Assembly: GCA_016715945.1 (NCBI GenBank)
Contig: JADJXJ010000003.1
Coordinates: 744,001-808,000 of the forward strand
Direction: 5' to 3'
DNA from: Bacteroidota bacterium
Lineage (GTDB): Bacteria; Bacteroidota; Bacteroidia; Bacteroidales; F082
DNA length: 64,000 nt
Shown: positions 43,148 through 51,667 of the stretch, one piece after another
Position numbering within the stretch: position 1 is the stretch's first letter
Layout of the letters: the number at the start of each line of letters is the position of its first letter
Made by a program: the position numbers and the translations under genes
The notes under the pieces: model-generated
What the model was told of the DNA's origin: nothing
What the model saw: only the letters and a program-made list of their open reading frames with translations
Databases searched by the model: none

Positions 43148-43731
43148 CAGTGCTGTCCTCCCTGATTTTTGGTAAGTGTTTCGTGTGCATGAAGCACGGC
43201 ATCCACAAAAGCCCGCGAGCTGATGGTTGCTGCCGTGATGGCATCCACCTCGCCCCCGTCTTTCTTTACCCTGATGTTGTTCGTTCCGGGATTTTTCCCT
43301 TTAAACTGCAGGCTCCAGTCCGATTTGTTTTGCTGCATCTTGTCGCCCAGTCCGGGTGTTTCTTTGTGTTCGAGTACGGCCGTATTGTTGATGGTGCCGT
43401 CGGGCAAAAAGCCCACCATCAGCCTTACCAATCCGCTAAAACCCTTGTTGGTGTAAGTGTTCACAGCCACGCCAACCAGTTGGTCGCCCTGGAAGGCGTA
43501 AAACAGGCTCAGGGAGTCGGTGCCGCGGGCGGAGATGGCTTTAGCTGCCTCGATGCGGTCGAATTCGGGCAACACCTGTCGTATGGCATCCTCCTGCTTT
43601 TTTTTCTGTGCAGCTTCGATGGGCGCTTTGGTGATGTTGTACACTGCCCCGAGGCTCAGTGCTGCCACCGAGGCCACAGCCAGCAGCACGATCACCATAT
43701 TCAGAAAAGTGGATGCTAATTTCTTTGCCAT
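43147..43731 (-). CDS. rnfG: Rnf electron transport complex subunit G
   Basis: The 194-residue RnfG has one N-terminal helix and a periplasmic flavin domain in which FMN is attached to a Thr. The site is in DAITAATISSRAF; the family motif is usually S/T-G-A-T, so Ala replaces Gly here while the acceptor Thr is kept. ETPGLGDKM is conserved as well. It lies between rnfD and rnfE, overlapping rnfE by one base. Confidence 0.92.
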   Translation of the reverse strand: MAKKLASTFLNMVIVLLAVASVAALSLGAVYNITKAPIEAAQKKKQEDAIRQVLPEFDRIEAAKAISARGTDSLSLFYAFQGDQLVGVAVNTYTNKGFSGLVRLMVGFLPDGTINNTAVLEHKETPGLGDKMQQNKSDWSLQFKGKNPGTNNIRVKKDGGEVDAITAATISSRAFVDAVLHAHETLTKNQGGQH

Positions 43732-43751
43732 TGTCTTAGTTTTTCAGTCGT

Positions 43752-44753
43752 TCAAGCGGTTGCTTTTCCAAAACGTTTGGGTTTCATCGTCATGTTGATG
43801 AGCGGTGTGAATGCATTCAAGATCAGGATGGCAAACGAGATGCCTTCGGGGTAGGCTCCCCACAGCCTGATGATGATGGTAAGCAAGCCTATGCCTACAC
43901 CATAAACCACCTTGCCTTTCATGCTCATGGGCGACGAAACCATGTCGGTGGCCATGTAGATGGCGCCCAGCATCAGGCCGCCGGTGAACAGGTGAAATGC
44001 AGGTTCGATATAGTGTTGCGGGTCGATAAGGTGAAAGATGCCGGCAAACACATACACTGTGGCAATGATAGAGACCGGCACCTGCCAGTCGATCACCTTA
44101 CGGATGACCATAAAGATGCCGCCGAGGATCAGGGCCATGGCCGACATTTCGCCCAGCGAGCCGCTCATATTGCCGGTAAGCCTGTCGATGTAATCCGGCA
44201 TATGCGGGTCGGCCATGATCTGGTCGATGGTTTTCCCTGCGCCAATGCCTTCTTTGAGGATGCCCAAGGCAGTCGGGCCGGTGATGGCATCGGTAAGCTG
44301 GGGAGCAAACAAAGGTTTGGGCACCGGCCACGAGGTCATTTGCACCGGGAAGGAGATGAGCATAAACACACGTCCGACCAGGGCAGGATTGAAAGGGTTG
44401 CGGCCCAGCCCGCCAAACGACATCTTGCCGACGCCAATGGTTACCAATGCGCCAATTACCAATATCCACCAGGGCAGGTTGGCGGGCACATTAAAGGCCA
44501 GCAGCACCCCTGCGACCACTGCAGAACCGTCGTTGATGGTGAGTGGTCCTTTGATAAGGTATTTCTGTATCAGCCATTCGAAAAATACACAGGCGGCTAC
44601 CGAGATGGCCAGCACGCGGATGGCATCAAAGCCGAAGAAATATACCGACACCAGCATGGCCGGCACCAGGGCAAGCACCACGGTGTACATGATTTTGCTG
44701 ACGCTCTCGTCGCCATGCACATGGGGTGAGCCGGAAATGATCAGTTTGCTCAT
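43752..44753 (-). CDS. rnfD: Rnf electron transport complex subunit D
   Basis: The 333-residue membrane subunit RnfD (NqrB-like) has about nine helices. It carries KMSFGGLGRNPFNPALVGRV and DAITGPTALG, where the Thr is the likely covalent FMN site, and FHLFTGGLMLGAIYMATDMV. RnfD is considered part of the ion-moving core with RnfG. It is 20 bp after... the rnfG start lies 20 bp downstream of its stop, and rnfC ends 8 bp upstream of it. Confidence 0.95.
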   Translation of the reverse strand: MSKLIISGSPHVHGDESVSKIMYTVVLALVPAMLVSVYFFGFDAIRVLAISVAACVFFEWLIQKYLIKGPLTINDGSAVVAGVLLAFNVPANLPWWILVIGALVTIGVGKMSFGGLGRNPFNPALVGRVFMLISFPVQMTSWPVPKPLFAPQLTDAITGPTALGILKEGIGAGKTIDQIMADPHMPDYIDRLTGNMSGSLGEMSAMALILGGIFMVIRKVIDWQVPVSIIATVYVFAGIFHLIDPQHYIEPAFHLFTGGLMLGAIYMATDMVSSPMSMKGKVVYGVGIGLLTIIIRLWGAYPEGISFAILILNAFTPLINMTMKPKRFGKATA

Positions 44754-44761
44754 GCGTGTTC

Positions 44762-46096
44762 TTATTTTCGGTTTCTTATCAATTGACCTGTGCGGAATTT
44801 ACCCAGCCTCAGGTAGTCGAGCAGCGGAATGTTGGATGGACAGGTAAACTGGCACGATCCGCATTCGATACAGTCCATAATCTGCTCACGTTCAGTGTCT
44901 TCGTATCGTTCGAGCTTCGAAAGCCTGGCCAGCAGGTAAGGTTCGAGACCCATGGGGCATACGGTAGTGCATTTGCTGCAGCGGATGCAGGCCTGGGGTT
45001 CTTTGCGGCTGCTCAGCTCGCGGGGCATGATCAGGATGCCCGATGAACCTTTGACGACAGGCACTTCGGGTGTGGTCATGGCCTTGCCCATCATAGGGCC
45101 GCCGTTGATGATTTTTCCGCTGTTTTCGGGCATGCCGCCAGCAGCCTGGATAAGGGCCGAAACTGGGGTGCCAATGCGAACCAGGAAATTGGATGGTTTC
45201 GTTAGCCCGAGACCGGTTACGGTGACCACCCGTTCGATCAGCGGTTTGTTTTTGGTCACGGCTTCGTACACTGCAAAGGCGGTGCCCACGTTCGAGACCA
45301 CGCAGCCCACTTCGATGGGCAGTTTGCCTGAGGGGACTTCGCGATTTACAAGGGCTTTAATGAGTTGTTTTTCACCGCCTTGCGGGTATTTTACTTTCAG
45401 TGCCTGCACGCTGATTCCGGGGTGTGCGAGGGCCATGGCAGCCAGGTGGGCTATGGCGTCGGGTTTGTTGTTTTCGACCCCGATGATGGCTCGTTTCACC
45501 TCGAGGGCAATCATCATCAGCCGGATGCCCTGCATGATTTCCTGTGCTTTTTCGAGCATCAGCCTGTGGTCCGAAGTCAGGTAGGGTTCGCATTCCACAC
45601 CGTTGATGAGGAGGTAGTCGGCTTTTTTGCCCGGCGGCAGCATGAGTTTGACATGTGTGGGGAAGGTGGCGCCCCCCAGCCCTACAATACCGGCTTCTTT
45701 CACTTTGGCGATGATTTCGTCGCGGCTGTAATCGAGCCGGGTAACCAGCTCATTGGTGGGATTGATGCCTTCGGCCCACTTGTCTTCGCCGCTCACCTCA
45801 ATATAAATGGCGGGCCGCCTGTAGCCTGAGGTGTCGGTGGCTTCATCCACTTTCACCACCTTACCTGTGGCAGGAGCGTGCAGGTTGGCCGAAATGAAGG
45901 CTTCGGCCCGAGCAATGAGCTGGCCTGTTTTTACCTCATCACCTTTTTTGACGATGGGTTTTGGCGGAGCGCCCAGGTTTTGGCCGAGTGGCACAACGAG
46001 CTGGGCTGGCAGAGGCAGGTTCACGATGGGCGCATTGGCCGACAGCTTGTGCTCCTCAGGATGAACGCCGCCCAGTGCAAATGTCTTTAGTTTCAT
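44762..46096 (-). CDS. rnfC: Rnf electron transport complex subunit C
   Basis: The 444-residue RnfC is the peripheral subunit that exchanges electrons with NAD(H). It has an N-terminal biotinyl/lipoyl-like beta domain, a NuoF-like domain with GIVGLGGATFPTHVKL and LINGVECEPYLTSDHRLM, an SLBB-like segment, and two [4Fe-4S] motifs, CIRCSKCTTVCPMG and CIECGSCQFTCPSNIP. It lies 14 bp downstream of rnfB. Confidence 0.96.
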   Translation of the reverse strand: MKLKTFALGGVHPEEHKLSANAPIVNLPLPAQLVVPLGQNLGAPPKPIVKKGDEVKTGQLIARAEAFISANLHAPATGKVVKVDEATDTSGYRRPAIYIEVSGEDKWAEGINPTNELVTRLDYSRDEIIAKVKEAGIVGLGGATFPTHVKLMLPPGKKADYLLINGVECEPYLTSDHRLMLEKAQEIMQGIRLMMIALEVKRAIIGVENNKPDAIAHLAAMALAHPGISVQALKVKYPQGGEKQLIKALVNREVPSGKLPIEVGCVVSNVGTAFAVYEAVTKNKPLIERVVTVTGLGLTKPSNFLVRIGTPVSALIQAAGGMPENSGKIINGGPMMGKAMTTPEVPVVKGSSGILIMPRELSSRKEPQACIRCSKCTTVCPMGLEPYLLARLSKLERYEDTEREQIMDCIECGSCQFTCPSNIPLLDYLRLGKFRTGQLIRNRK

Positions 46097-46110
46097 AGGT
46101 TCTGAAGGTC

Positions 46111-47070
46111 TTATGCGGTGGGTTCGGACGGTTGATCAGTCTGGCCGGCATCGGGCTTGGGTTTCACCACCCTTTCGGCTTTGCGTGCGGCTGCGGCTTC
46201 GGCGGCCACAGCGCCATCGCCGGTTTCTACTTTAAGCTTCCGTGCCGGGAAATTGATCTCGTGAATGGCATTGGTAGGACACACCTCCACGCATTTGCGG
46301 CAGAGTTTGCATTTTTCGGGGTCAATATAGGCCAGGTTATCGGCCATGGTGATGGCATCGAAGGGGCACACCTGGAAACATTTGGAGCAGCCTATGCAGG
46401 CCACCTCACAGTTTTTGCGGGCAATGCCTCCTTTGTCCTTGTTGACGCAGCTCACAAAGATGCGGCGGTCTTTCTTGCCGCGTGGCCTGAGCTCGATGAT
46501 GTTGCGTGGACAGGCTTTGACACAGGCGCCGCAGGCCACGCATTTGTCGTTGACCACCGGCAGACCGGTCACAGGATCCATATGGATGGCATCGAAATCG
46601 CAGGACGCCACGCAGTCGCCCAGGCCAAGGCAGCTGTACTGGCATCCGCCTTCGCCCCCAAAAAGGTTGTGTGCAAAGGCACAGGACGAAGCGCCTTCGT
46701 AAGTCACCCGCGAAGGGTGATTGGTATGGCTGCCGTTGCAACGCACCACTGCAATCTGAGGTTCCTGCTCGGCAACTTCGAGTTCAAGTAGCGCTGCCAC
46801 CTGCTTCATCACGGCATTGCCGCCCACCGGGCAGTTCAGCCCGTCGAGGCTCTGGCGCTCGCTCGCCGATTTGACGCAGACCTCAGCAAAATTGCGGCAG
46901 CCCGGATAGCCGCATCCGCCACAATTGGCCTTCGGAAGCACCTCGTCCACCTGGTCAATGCGGGGATCTTCGATGACTTTGAACTTCTGAGCTACAAAGT
47001 AAAGTATCACTGCCATCACTCCACCTAGCAGGCCGAGCAAAAGCAATGCGTTGATAATGATATCGTTCAC
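46111..47070 (-). CDS. rnfB: Rnf electron transport complex subunit B
   Basis: The 319-residue RnfB takes electrons from ferredoxin. It has one N-terminal helix, an Fe-S domain with ANCGGCGYPGCRNFAE and NCPVGG, a Cys-rich middle part (CQYSCLGLGDCVASC), and two pairs of ferredoxin-type motifs (CVACGACVKACP, CIGCSKCFQVCP, CKLCRKCVEVCP). The C-terminal tail is Ala/Lys-rich. A GTG at 47070 (VNDIIINALLLLG) was chosen, since it begins the membrane helix; an in-frame TTG at 47094 lies further upstream, inside the leader. It is the first gene of rnfBCDGEA. Confidence 0.93.
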   Translation of the reverse strand: MNDIIINALLLLGLLGGVMAVILYFVAQKFKVIEDPRIDQVDEVLPKANCGGCGYPGCRNFAEVCVKSASERQSLDGLNCPVGGNAVMKQVAALLELEVAEQEPQIAVVRCNGSHTNHPSRVTYEGASSCAFAHNLFGGEGGCQYSCLGLGDCVASCDFDAIHMDPVTGLPVVNDKCVACGACVKACPRNIIELRPRGKKDRRIFVSCVNKDKGGIARKNCEVACIGCSKCFQVCPFDAITMADNLAYIDPEKCKLCRKCVEVCPTNAIHEINFPARKLKVETGDGAVAAEAAAARKAERVVKPKPDAGQTDQPSEPTA

Positions 47071-47100
47071 GGCTCTGGATGTTTGGTTACACAATCCGGC

Positions 47101-47127
47101 GCTGTTTACTGTTCACGCGTAAACAGC
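47101..47127. repeat. inverted repeat just downstream of the rnf -7 element
   Basis: GCTGTTTAC (47101-47109) and GTAAACAGC (47119-47127) form a perfect 9 bp repeat with a 9-base loop. The inner sequence TGTTCACGCGTAAACA is also nearly palindromic. It lies between the -7-like element and rnfB, so it could be an operator or an mRNA hairpin. Confidence 0.6.
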
Positions 47128-47131
47128 AAAG

Positions 47132-47139
47132 CAAAAATA
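47132..47139 (-). promoter_or_regulatory. putative -7 element of the rnf operon
   Basis: The minus strand reads TATTTTTG, an exact TAnnTTTG match, 61 bp upstream of the rnfB GTG. No -33 match is at the usual spacing. Confidence 0.4.
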
Positions 47140-47221
47140 GGAAGTTTGGCAGGATAGCTATATAATTCGATCCTGCACAAAAAGGGTGGATAATAGCTTG
47201 TAAATCAGTAAAATACAAAAA

Positions 47222-47260
47222 CTGTTTTGCATGACATTTTTCATATGTCAAGCAAAACAG
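47222..47260. repeat. long inverted repeat upstream of rnf
   Basis: CTGTTTTGC-A-TGACAT (47222-47237) pairs with ATGTCA-A-GCAAAACAG (47245-47260): a 16 bp arm with one mismatch around a 7-base loop. No T-run follows on either strand, so it is not a standard terminator. Confidence 0.7.
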
Positions 47261-47296
47261 ATTGATAATCAGTAGGCTGGAAAATTGTTTAGAAGT

Positions 47297-47330
47297 GTTC
47301 TAAATTAACAGATTATCAGCAATTTAGAAC
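47297..47330. repeat. perfect 10 bp inverted repeat upstream of rnf
   Basis: GTTCTAAATT (47297-47306) and AATTTAGAAC (47321-47330) are exact complements with a 14-base loop. Confidence 0.65.
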
Positions 47331-47426
47331 ATATATAAATATAAGCATGTATGCCGGAGGGTGAGTGGCGACGGGCTGTTCACTGTTCGCATACACGCAG
47401 GGGACTAACGACCAGGCGCCGTTTGC

Positions 47427-47846
47427 TTACCTGGCATAGAAAACAAAGGTTTTGTCCAACCTGTTCCGGTTGAGATAAAGGATCAGGTAATATGGCACAA
47501 GCGAAGCCAATGCGATCAACGCCGCTTTGCCTTCGCCAAAACCAAGGCTGGTGAGCCCGAACAGCAGGACCATCAGCAGCAGGAAAGGCAGGATATACCC
47601 GAAAAAGACCGCCAGGTTGCCCAGGTTCTTACGCATATAAACCGTCACCTGCTGGCCTTCGGCGTAGCTCATGCCCGGTGTTTTGAGCGCATCAACTTTT
47701 TTTTCTTCCATATCGGCCATGGTGCATGCCCCTTTGGCATGGCAGCCACTGCATGCCGATTTCGACAGCACCATCACTTCCACATGTTTTTCGTGCACTT
47801 TGGTCACGATGCCGGGATGTTCGATGAGTTCGGTTGTTGTTGTCAT
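47427..47846 (-). CDS. rseC: SoxR-reducing system protein RseC family
   Basis: This 139-residue protein has an N-terminal domain with the Cys cluster SACSGCHAKGAC and two membrane helices at about 80-130. RseC proteins help keep SoxR reduced, and the family is often encoded with rnf genes, as here. The start at 47846 overlaps the SDR stop by 4 bp (ATGA). The 356 bp spacer to rnfB makes it unclear whether it is part of the same transcript. Confidence 0.88.
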   Translation of the reverse strand: MTTTTELIEHPGIVTKVHEKHVEVMVLSKSACSGCHAKGACTMADMEEKKVDALKTPGMSYAEGQQVTVYMRKNLGNLAVFFGYILPFLLLMVLLFGLTSLGFGEGKAALIALASLVPYYLILYLNRNRLDKTFVFYAR

Positions 47847-48532
47847 GGGGTAGAAAGCGAGACGGGTAATATTTTGCCGTTGAAATACTTATGGCCGTTG
47901 ATTGCGAACCATGCCACAAAATCGGCCATTTCGCCTGCCGAAAGCGGGGCCTGATAGCCCGGGAAGGCTTCGTTCAGCATCTCGGTCTGGGCTGCTCCGG
48001 GGGCCAGGCAGTTCACTTTGATGCCTTTGGGCCTGAGTTCCTCGGCCAGGCATTCGGTGAGTATGGCCAGGGCGCCTTTGCTTGCGCTGTAGAGCGAGAG
48101 TCCGGGAAACTTGGCGCTGCCCTGAAATCCTCCCATGCTGGCGATGTTCAGGATGTGCGCTCCGGAGGATAGCTGGTTCAGGAGTGTGCGGGTGATGGTG
48201 AAAGGGGCTTTGGTATTGACCTGAAAAAGGCGGTCGAAGTCTCGCTCATCAAGCTGTTCGAATGGTTTGTTGATCAACAGTCCGGCATTGTTGACCAGCA
48301 GGTCAAGCTGGCCGAAATGTGCCTCAACGGTTTGGCGGAGCAGGTGTTCAAAACCAGGTTGTTCCAGGTCGAGTTGCAGGGGGATCAGATTACCCTGAAA
48401 GTTTGATTGGGCCAGCAGTTCCAGTGGCGCCACATTGCGCGAGGCGGCGATCACCCGGTGATGCAACTGCAAAAAGCGGATAACAAGCTCATAGCCAATG
48501 CCTCTGCTGGCGCCGGTAAGTACGATGTTCAT
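47843..48532 (-). CDS. short-chain dehydrogenase/reductase
   Basis: This 229-residue classical SDR has the nucleotide-binding motif TGASRGIGYE, NNAG, and the active-site Tyr and Lys in LSLYSASKGALA. SDRs reduce or oxidise alcohols, ketones or sugars with NAD(P)H; the substrate is not apparent. It sits between an unknown coiled-coil lipoprotein and rseC, with 4 bp overlaps at both ends, so the three genes are translated in a coupled way. A link to redox control is only suggested by position. Confidence 0.88.
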   Translation of the reverse strand: MNIVLTGASRGIGYELVIRFLQLHHRVIAASRNVAPLELLAQSNFQGNLIPLQLDLEQPGFEHLLRQTVEAHFGQLDLLVNNAGLLINKPFEQLDERDFDRLFQVNTKAPFTITRTLLNQLSSGAHILNIASMGGFQGSAKFPGLSLYSASKGALAILTECLAEELRPKGIKVNCLAPGAAQTEMLNEAFPGYQAPLSAGEMADFVAWFAINGHKYFNGKILPVSLSTP

Positions 48533-49269
48533 GGATTGGGCGTGTTGTTGAGTCTGCTGCGTTCGAGCTGGCGGTTCATTTGTTGCACATCCACAGCGCT
48601 TATGGTGAGCACACCGTTTTCGTCCACCGTGATGGAAACGTTGATGGGGGCATCATTCTTGAAAGGTTCGAAATTCATGTAGGCAATTCCCTTGAGCGGG
48701 GTGCTACCAAACTTTTCCGAAATTTCGCGGGCTTCCTGAAAGTCTTTGCTCAACGGGATACGTGCCTGACGGGCAATACGCTCAGCTTCCTTCATGGCTG
48801 TCTGGTAGTCGCCATTGTAAACCAGCAACAGGGAGTTGAAGCCTTCGTCGGGATTGCTCACCGAGGTAATCTGTGAGAAAGCCTGATCAAGCTGCATGCC
48901 GTTGGGTGTGCTCAGCCCCAGCTCGATGGCCCATCCCGGCAGGTCGGTGATGTTTGGGTTTGTGTTGCCTTTGGACAAGGCCCTGCCATAAGTGTCTTTG
49001 ACCATGCTGGTTTTGCGCCTGAATTCTTCGTCGCTGATTTCGCCTGCCGCACGCTGTTTTTCAAGCTGGTCCAATTCGTCCTGCATGGCCTCAAGCAGCT
49101 TTACCTGCTGGCCCAGGTTGTCCATCTGGCTGTTAAAACTTTTCAGCTCACGCTCAAATTTTTCGGTTTCCGATTCCTGTTTCGGTGGTTCGCACGCCAC
49201 CAACAAAACGATAAGAATAAGCAGCGATAATTTAGCTAAATACTTGATAATAAGATTGAAATGTGGCAT
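48529..49269 (-). CDS. coiled-coil lipoprotein of unknown function
   Basis: This 246-residue protein has a lipoprotein signal ending LVACEPP. A long coiled coil follows (about 30-90, for example FNSQMDNLGQQVKLLEAMQD), then a globular part of about 140 residues that I do not recognise, with FNSLLLVYNGDYQTAMKEAE and PINVSITVDENGVLTISAVD. It is the first gene of the coupled set with the SDR and rseC. A structural or assembly role near the membrane is possible, but no function can be assigned. Confidence 0.65.
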   Translation of the reverse strand: MPHFNLIIKYLAKLSLLILIVLLVACEPPKQESETEKFERELKSFNSQMDNLGQQVKLLEAMQDELDQLEKQRAAGEISDEEFRRKTSMVKDTYGRALSKGNTNPNITDLPGWAIELGLSTPNGMQLDQAFSQITSVSNPDEGFNSLLLVYNGDYQTAMKEAERIARQARIPLSKDFQEAREISEKFGSTPLKGIAYMNFEPFKNDAPINVSITVDENGVLTISAVDVQQMNRQLERSRLNNTPNP

Positions 49270-49438
49270 GATACCTGGGCTTTTCAGTTTTCAAAATTAG
49301 GTTTTTTAGCTGTGCCCCGGGGAAAATACATGTCAGCAACATGGGGCTATTCTGAAAAAGGGTATGAATTTTGCTTGAATGCATGCGGACAATCCTCTGC
49401 AAAACATGCTAATTTTACTGCGCAAAATAAAAATTTAC

Positions 49439-49843
49439 ATGCGTTTTGCCCGCATTTTGCTGCTCTGGGTGGCGGTAATGATTTCTGTAAAGGATATTTC
49501 AGCGCAGCTGACTACTTCCGGTGGACAGACGGGCTGGGTGAAGCTGATGCTTCAGTCGGATGCCCGGAAGTTGCTCAACCACATGTCGCCCATGGTAGAG
49601 GTGGATCTGCCCACGCATCGCGGAGCATTGAATCACAATCAGTTGCAGGGCACTCTCGCCGGTTTTTTCAGGCAATACCCGCCCAAGGCCATCACCATTG
49701 ACCAACAGGGGGCACTCAACCACCGCAACGACTTTTTTATTGGGACTTATACAAGCGGCGAGCAAAACTACCGGCTATACATTCAGGCCGAAAAGCAGGA
49801 CGACGGACACAAGATTTTTTTCCTCAGCATACAGCCGAAATGA
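49439..49843 (+). CDS. DUF4783-family exported protein
   Basis: The 134-residue product has a signal peptide (MRFARILLLWVAVMISVKD ends in a cleavable region near SAQ). It resembles DUF4783 proteins, small exported proteins of Bacteroidota that look like NTF2-type folds and are often found beside nadC. The start at 49439 follows this; an open frame extends back to 49379. Its stop overlaps the nadC start by 4 bp (ATGA). Function is unknown. Confidence 0.75.
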   Translation: MRFARILLLWVAVMISVKDISAQLTTSGGQTGWVKLMLQSDARKLLNHMSPMVEVDLPTHRGALNHNQLQGTLAGFFRQYPPKAITIDQQGALNHRNDFFIGTYTSGEQNYRLYIQAEKQDDGHKIFFLSIQPK

Positions 49844-50688
49844 CGCCCGAGAACCAAATTGATCATCTGATATCACTGGCCATTGCCGAAGATTTTGGCG
49901 ATGGCGACCATACCAGCCTTGCCACCATTCCTCCGGATGCCATGGGTAAGGCATTTTTGCTTGTGAAGGAACCCGGAGTGCTGGCAGGCGTTGAGGTGGC
50001 CCGAAAAGTTTTTCAGAAGGTAGATCAGAATATTGTTTTTGAGCCCTACATGCACGACGGTCAGGAGGTGCAACCCGGCGACCGTGCTTTTGTGGTAAGC
50101 GGGAGTGCGCGGTCCATACTTTCGGCTGAGCGGCTCGTGCTCAACTACATGCAACGCATGAGCGGAATTGCCACGCGGACCAGGGAATACGTCAGGCTCA
50201 TCGCAGGCACCCGGGCCAGGCTGCTCGACACCCGAAAAACCACCCCGAACAACCGCATCTTCGAAAAGATGGCGGTGGCCATCGGCGGAGGCCTCAACCA
50301 CCGTTTCGGCTTGTTCGACATGATGATGATCAAAAACAACCATGTGGACTTTGCAGGAGGCATTGCCAAAGCCATCCTTGCTGCACGCACCTACCTCGAA
50401 GTGAATGGAAAAAACCTCGACATCGAGGTGGAAGTGCGCAATTTCGATGAGCTGCAGTCCGCTTTGCAATGTGGCGGTTTCCGGCGCATCATGCTCGACA
50501 ATTTCAGTCCTGCCGACCTGCGCAGGGCGCTGCAAATGATTGGTGGCCGGTATGAAACTGAGGCTTCCGGCGGCATCACTGCCGGCAACATTGCCGAGTA
50601 TGCCTTCACAGGTGTCGATTACATCTCGGTGGGTGCACTCACCCATCACATCCGCAGCCTCGACATGAGCCTGAGGGCAATCACCTGA
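49840..50688 (+). CDS. nadC: nicotinate-nucleotide pyrophosphorylase (quinolinate phosphoribosyltransferase)
   Basis: NadC converts quinolinate and PRPP to nicotinate mononucleotide in NAD synthesis. The 282-residue protein has EDFGDGDHTSLATIP, LLDTRKTTPNNRIFEKMAVA, a KNNHVDFAGGI segment, and the C-terminal ASGGITAGNIAEYAFTGVDY with ISVGALTHH. It is translationally coupled to DUF4783 and starts 39 kb from nadB. Confidence 0.95.
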   Translation: MTPENQIDHLISLAIAEDFGDGDHTSLATIPPDAMGKAFLLVKEPGVLAGVEVARKVFQKVDQNIVFEPYMHDGQEVQPGDRAFVVSGSARSILSAERLVLNYMQRMSGIATRTREYVRLIAGTRARLLDTRKTTPNNRIFEKMAVAIGGGLNHRFGLFDMMMIKNNHVDFAGGIAKAILAARTYLEVNGKNLDIEVEVRNFDELQSALQCGGFRRIMLDNFSPADLRRALQMIGGRYETEASGGITAGNIAEYAFTGVDYISVGALTHHIRSLDMSLRAIT

Positions 50689-50692
50689 ACGC

Positions 50693-51667
50693 ATGGGATA
50701 CAGGGATTATTACCAGCGGATTGCAGCCGCCGCAGAGGGTCTGATCGGGCGCTACGTGCACCACAAAGCCCGCCTCAACAACTTTCTCAGTCGGATAAAA
50801 TTGCCCGGATTTGGCGGAATCAGCCTCCAGCAGGTGCTGAGCCTGTATGCACGGGGCTTGTTCGAGGGTGCGGTGTCGCTCCGGGCTTCGGCAGTGGCTT
50901 TCAACTTTTTTCTGGCCATCTTTCCATTCATCCTTTTTTTGTTCACCCTGATTCCATATGTGCCGGTCAAAGATTTTCAATCCAACTTGTTCCAATTGCT
51001 GGCCGGGGTGATACCGTCCGACACCTTTGCCATGGTCGAAAGCACCATCTATGGCATCATCATGAAGCAAAATAGCAGCCTGCTTTCGTTGAGCTTTTTC
51101 CTCACCTTTGTGTTCAGCACCAATGGCATAAGCGCCATCATCGATGGCTTCAATGCCAGCATGCACACCACCGAAACACGTTCGTGGATTCAGCAACGGC
51201 TGCTGTCGTTTGTGCTGGTCATTGTGCTTTCGGTTATGCTTATCCTTGCCATCGCATTGCTCACCACAGGGGGGTATATCATCGATTGGTTAATCCAAAA
51301 GAACTGGATCAGCGGACAAATTACCATACTGGCGCTATGGCTTGTCAAGTGGCTGGTTTCCATTGCCCTGGTGTTTTTTAGTACTTCCATACTTTATTAC
51401 TTCGCCCCGGCAAACCGCAAGTATTTTTATTTTTTCAGTCCGGGCGCTATTCTGGCAACTGTGTTGCTGCTGTTTGGCACCCTGGGCTTCAATTACTACA
51501 TCACGAATTTCAGCAGCTACAATGCCCTTTATGGCTCCATCGGAACACTTATCATCCTGCTGATGTGGATTTTCTTTAATGCGTACATACTTTTGATTGG
51601 CTACGAACTTAATGCCAGCATCATGCGCGCAAAGCGCTCATTTGAAAACCAGACCAATGAAAGCTGA
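50693..51667 (+). CDS. YihY/virulence factor BrkB family membrane protein
   Basis: This 324-residue inner-membrane protein has about six helices, including FNFFLAIFPFILFLFTLIPY and FFFSPGAILATVLLLFGTLG, and the family segment FNYYITNFSSYNALYGSIGT. YihY proteins were once thought to be RNase BN, but are now considered transporters or lipid-related membrane proteins of unclear role. It follows nadC by 4 bp, and its end overlaps the glycosyltransferase gene by 11 bp. Confidence 0.88.
   Translation: MGYRDYYQRIAAAAEGLIGRYVHHKARLNNFLSRIKLPGFGGISLQQVLSLYARGLFEGAVSLRASAVAFNFFLAIFPFILFLFTLIPYVPVKDFQSNLFQLLAGVIPSDTFAMVESTIYGIIMKQNSSLLSLSFFLTFVFSTNGISAIIDGFNASMHTTETRSWIQQRLLSFVLVIVLSVMLILAIALLTTGGYIIDWLIQKNWISGQITILALWLVKWLVSIALVFFSTSILYYFAPANRKYFYFFSPGAILATVLLLFGTLGFNYYITNFSSYNALYGSIGTLIILLMWIFFNAYILLIGYELNASIMRAKRSFENQTNES

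Larger units (their letters stand above)
47071..47426. other. hairpin-rich spacer upstream of the rnf operon
   Basis: No gene was found in these 356 bp between rseC and rnfB, which are both on the minus strand. It contains three strong inverted repeats (47101-47127, 47222-47260, 47297-47330), a -7-like element (47132-47139) and a second, imperfect copy of the first repeat's left part at 47375-47389 (gctgttcactgttcg versus gctgtttactgttca). Confidence 0.6.
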
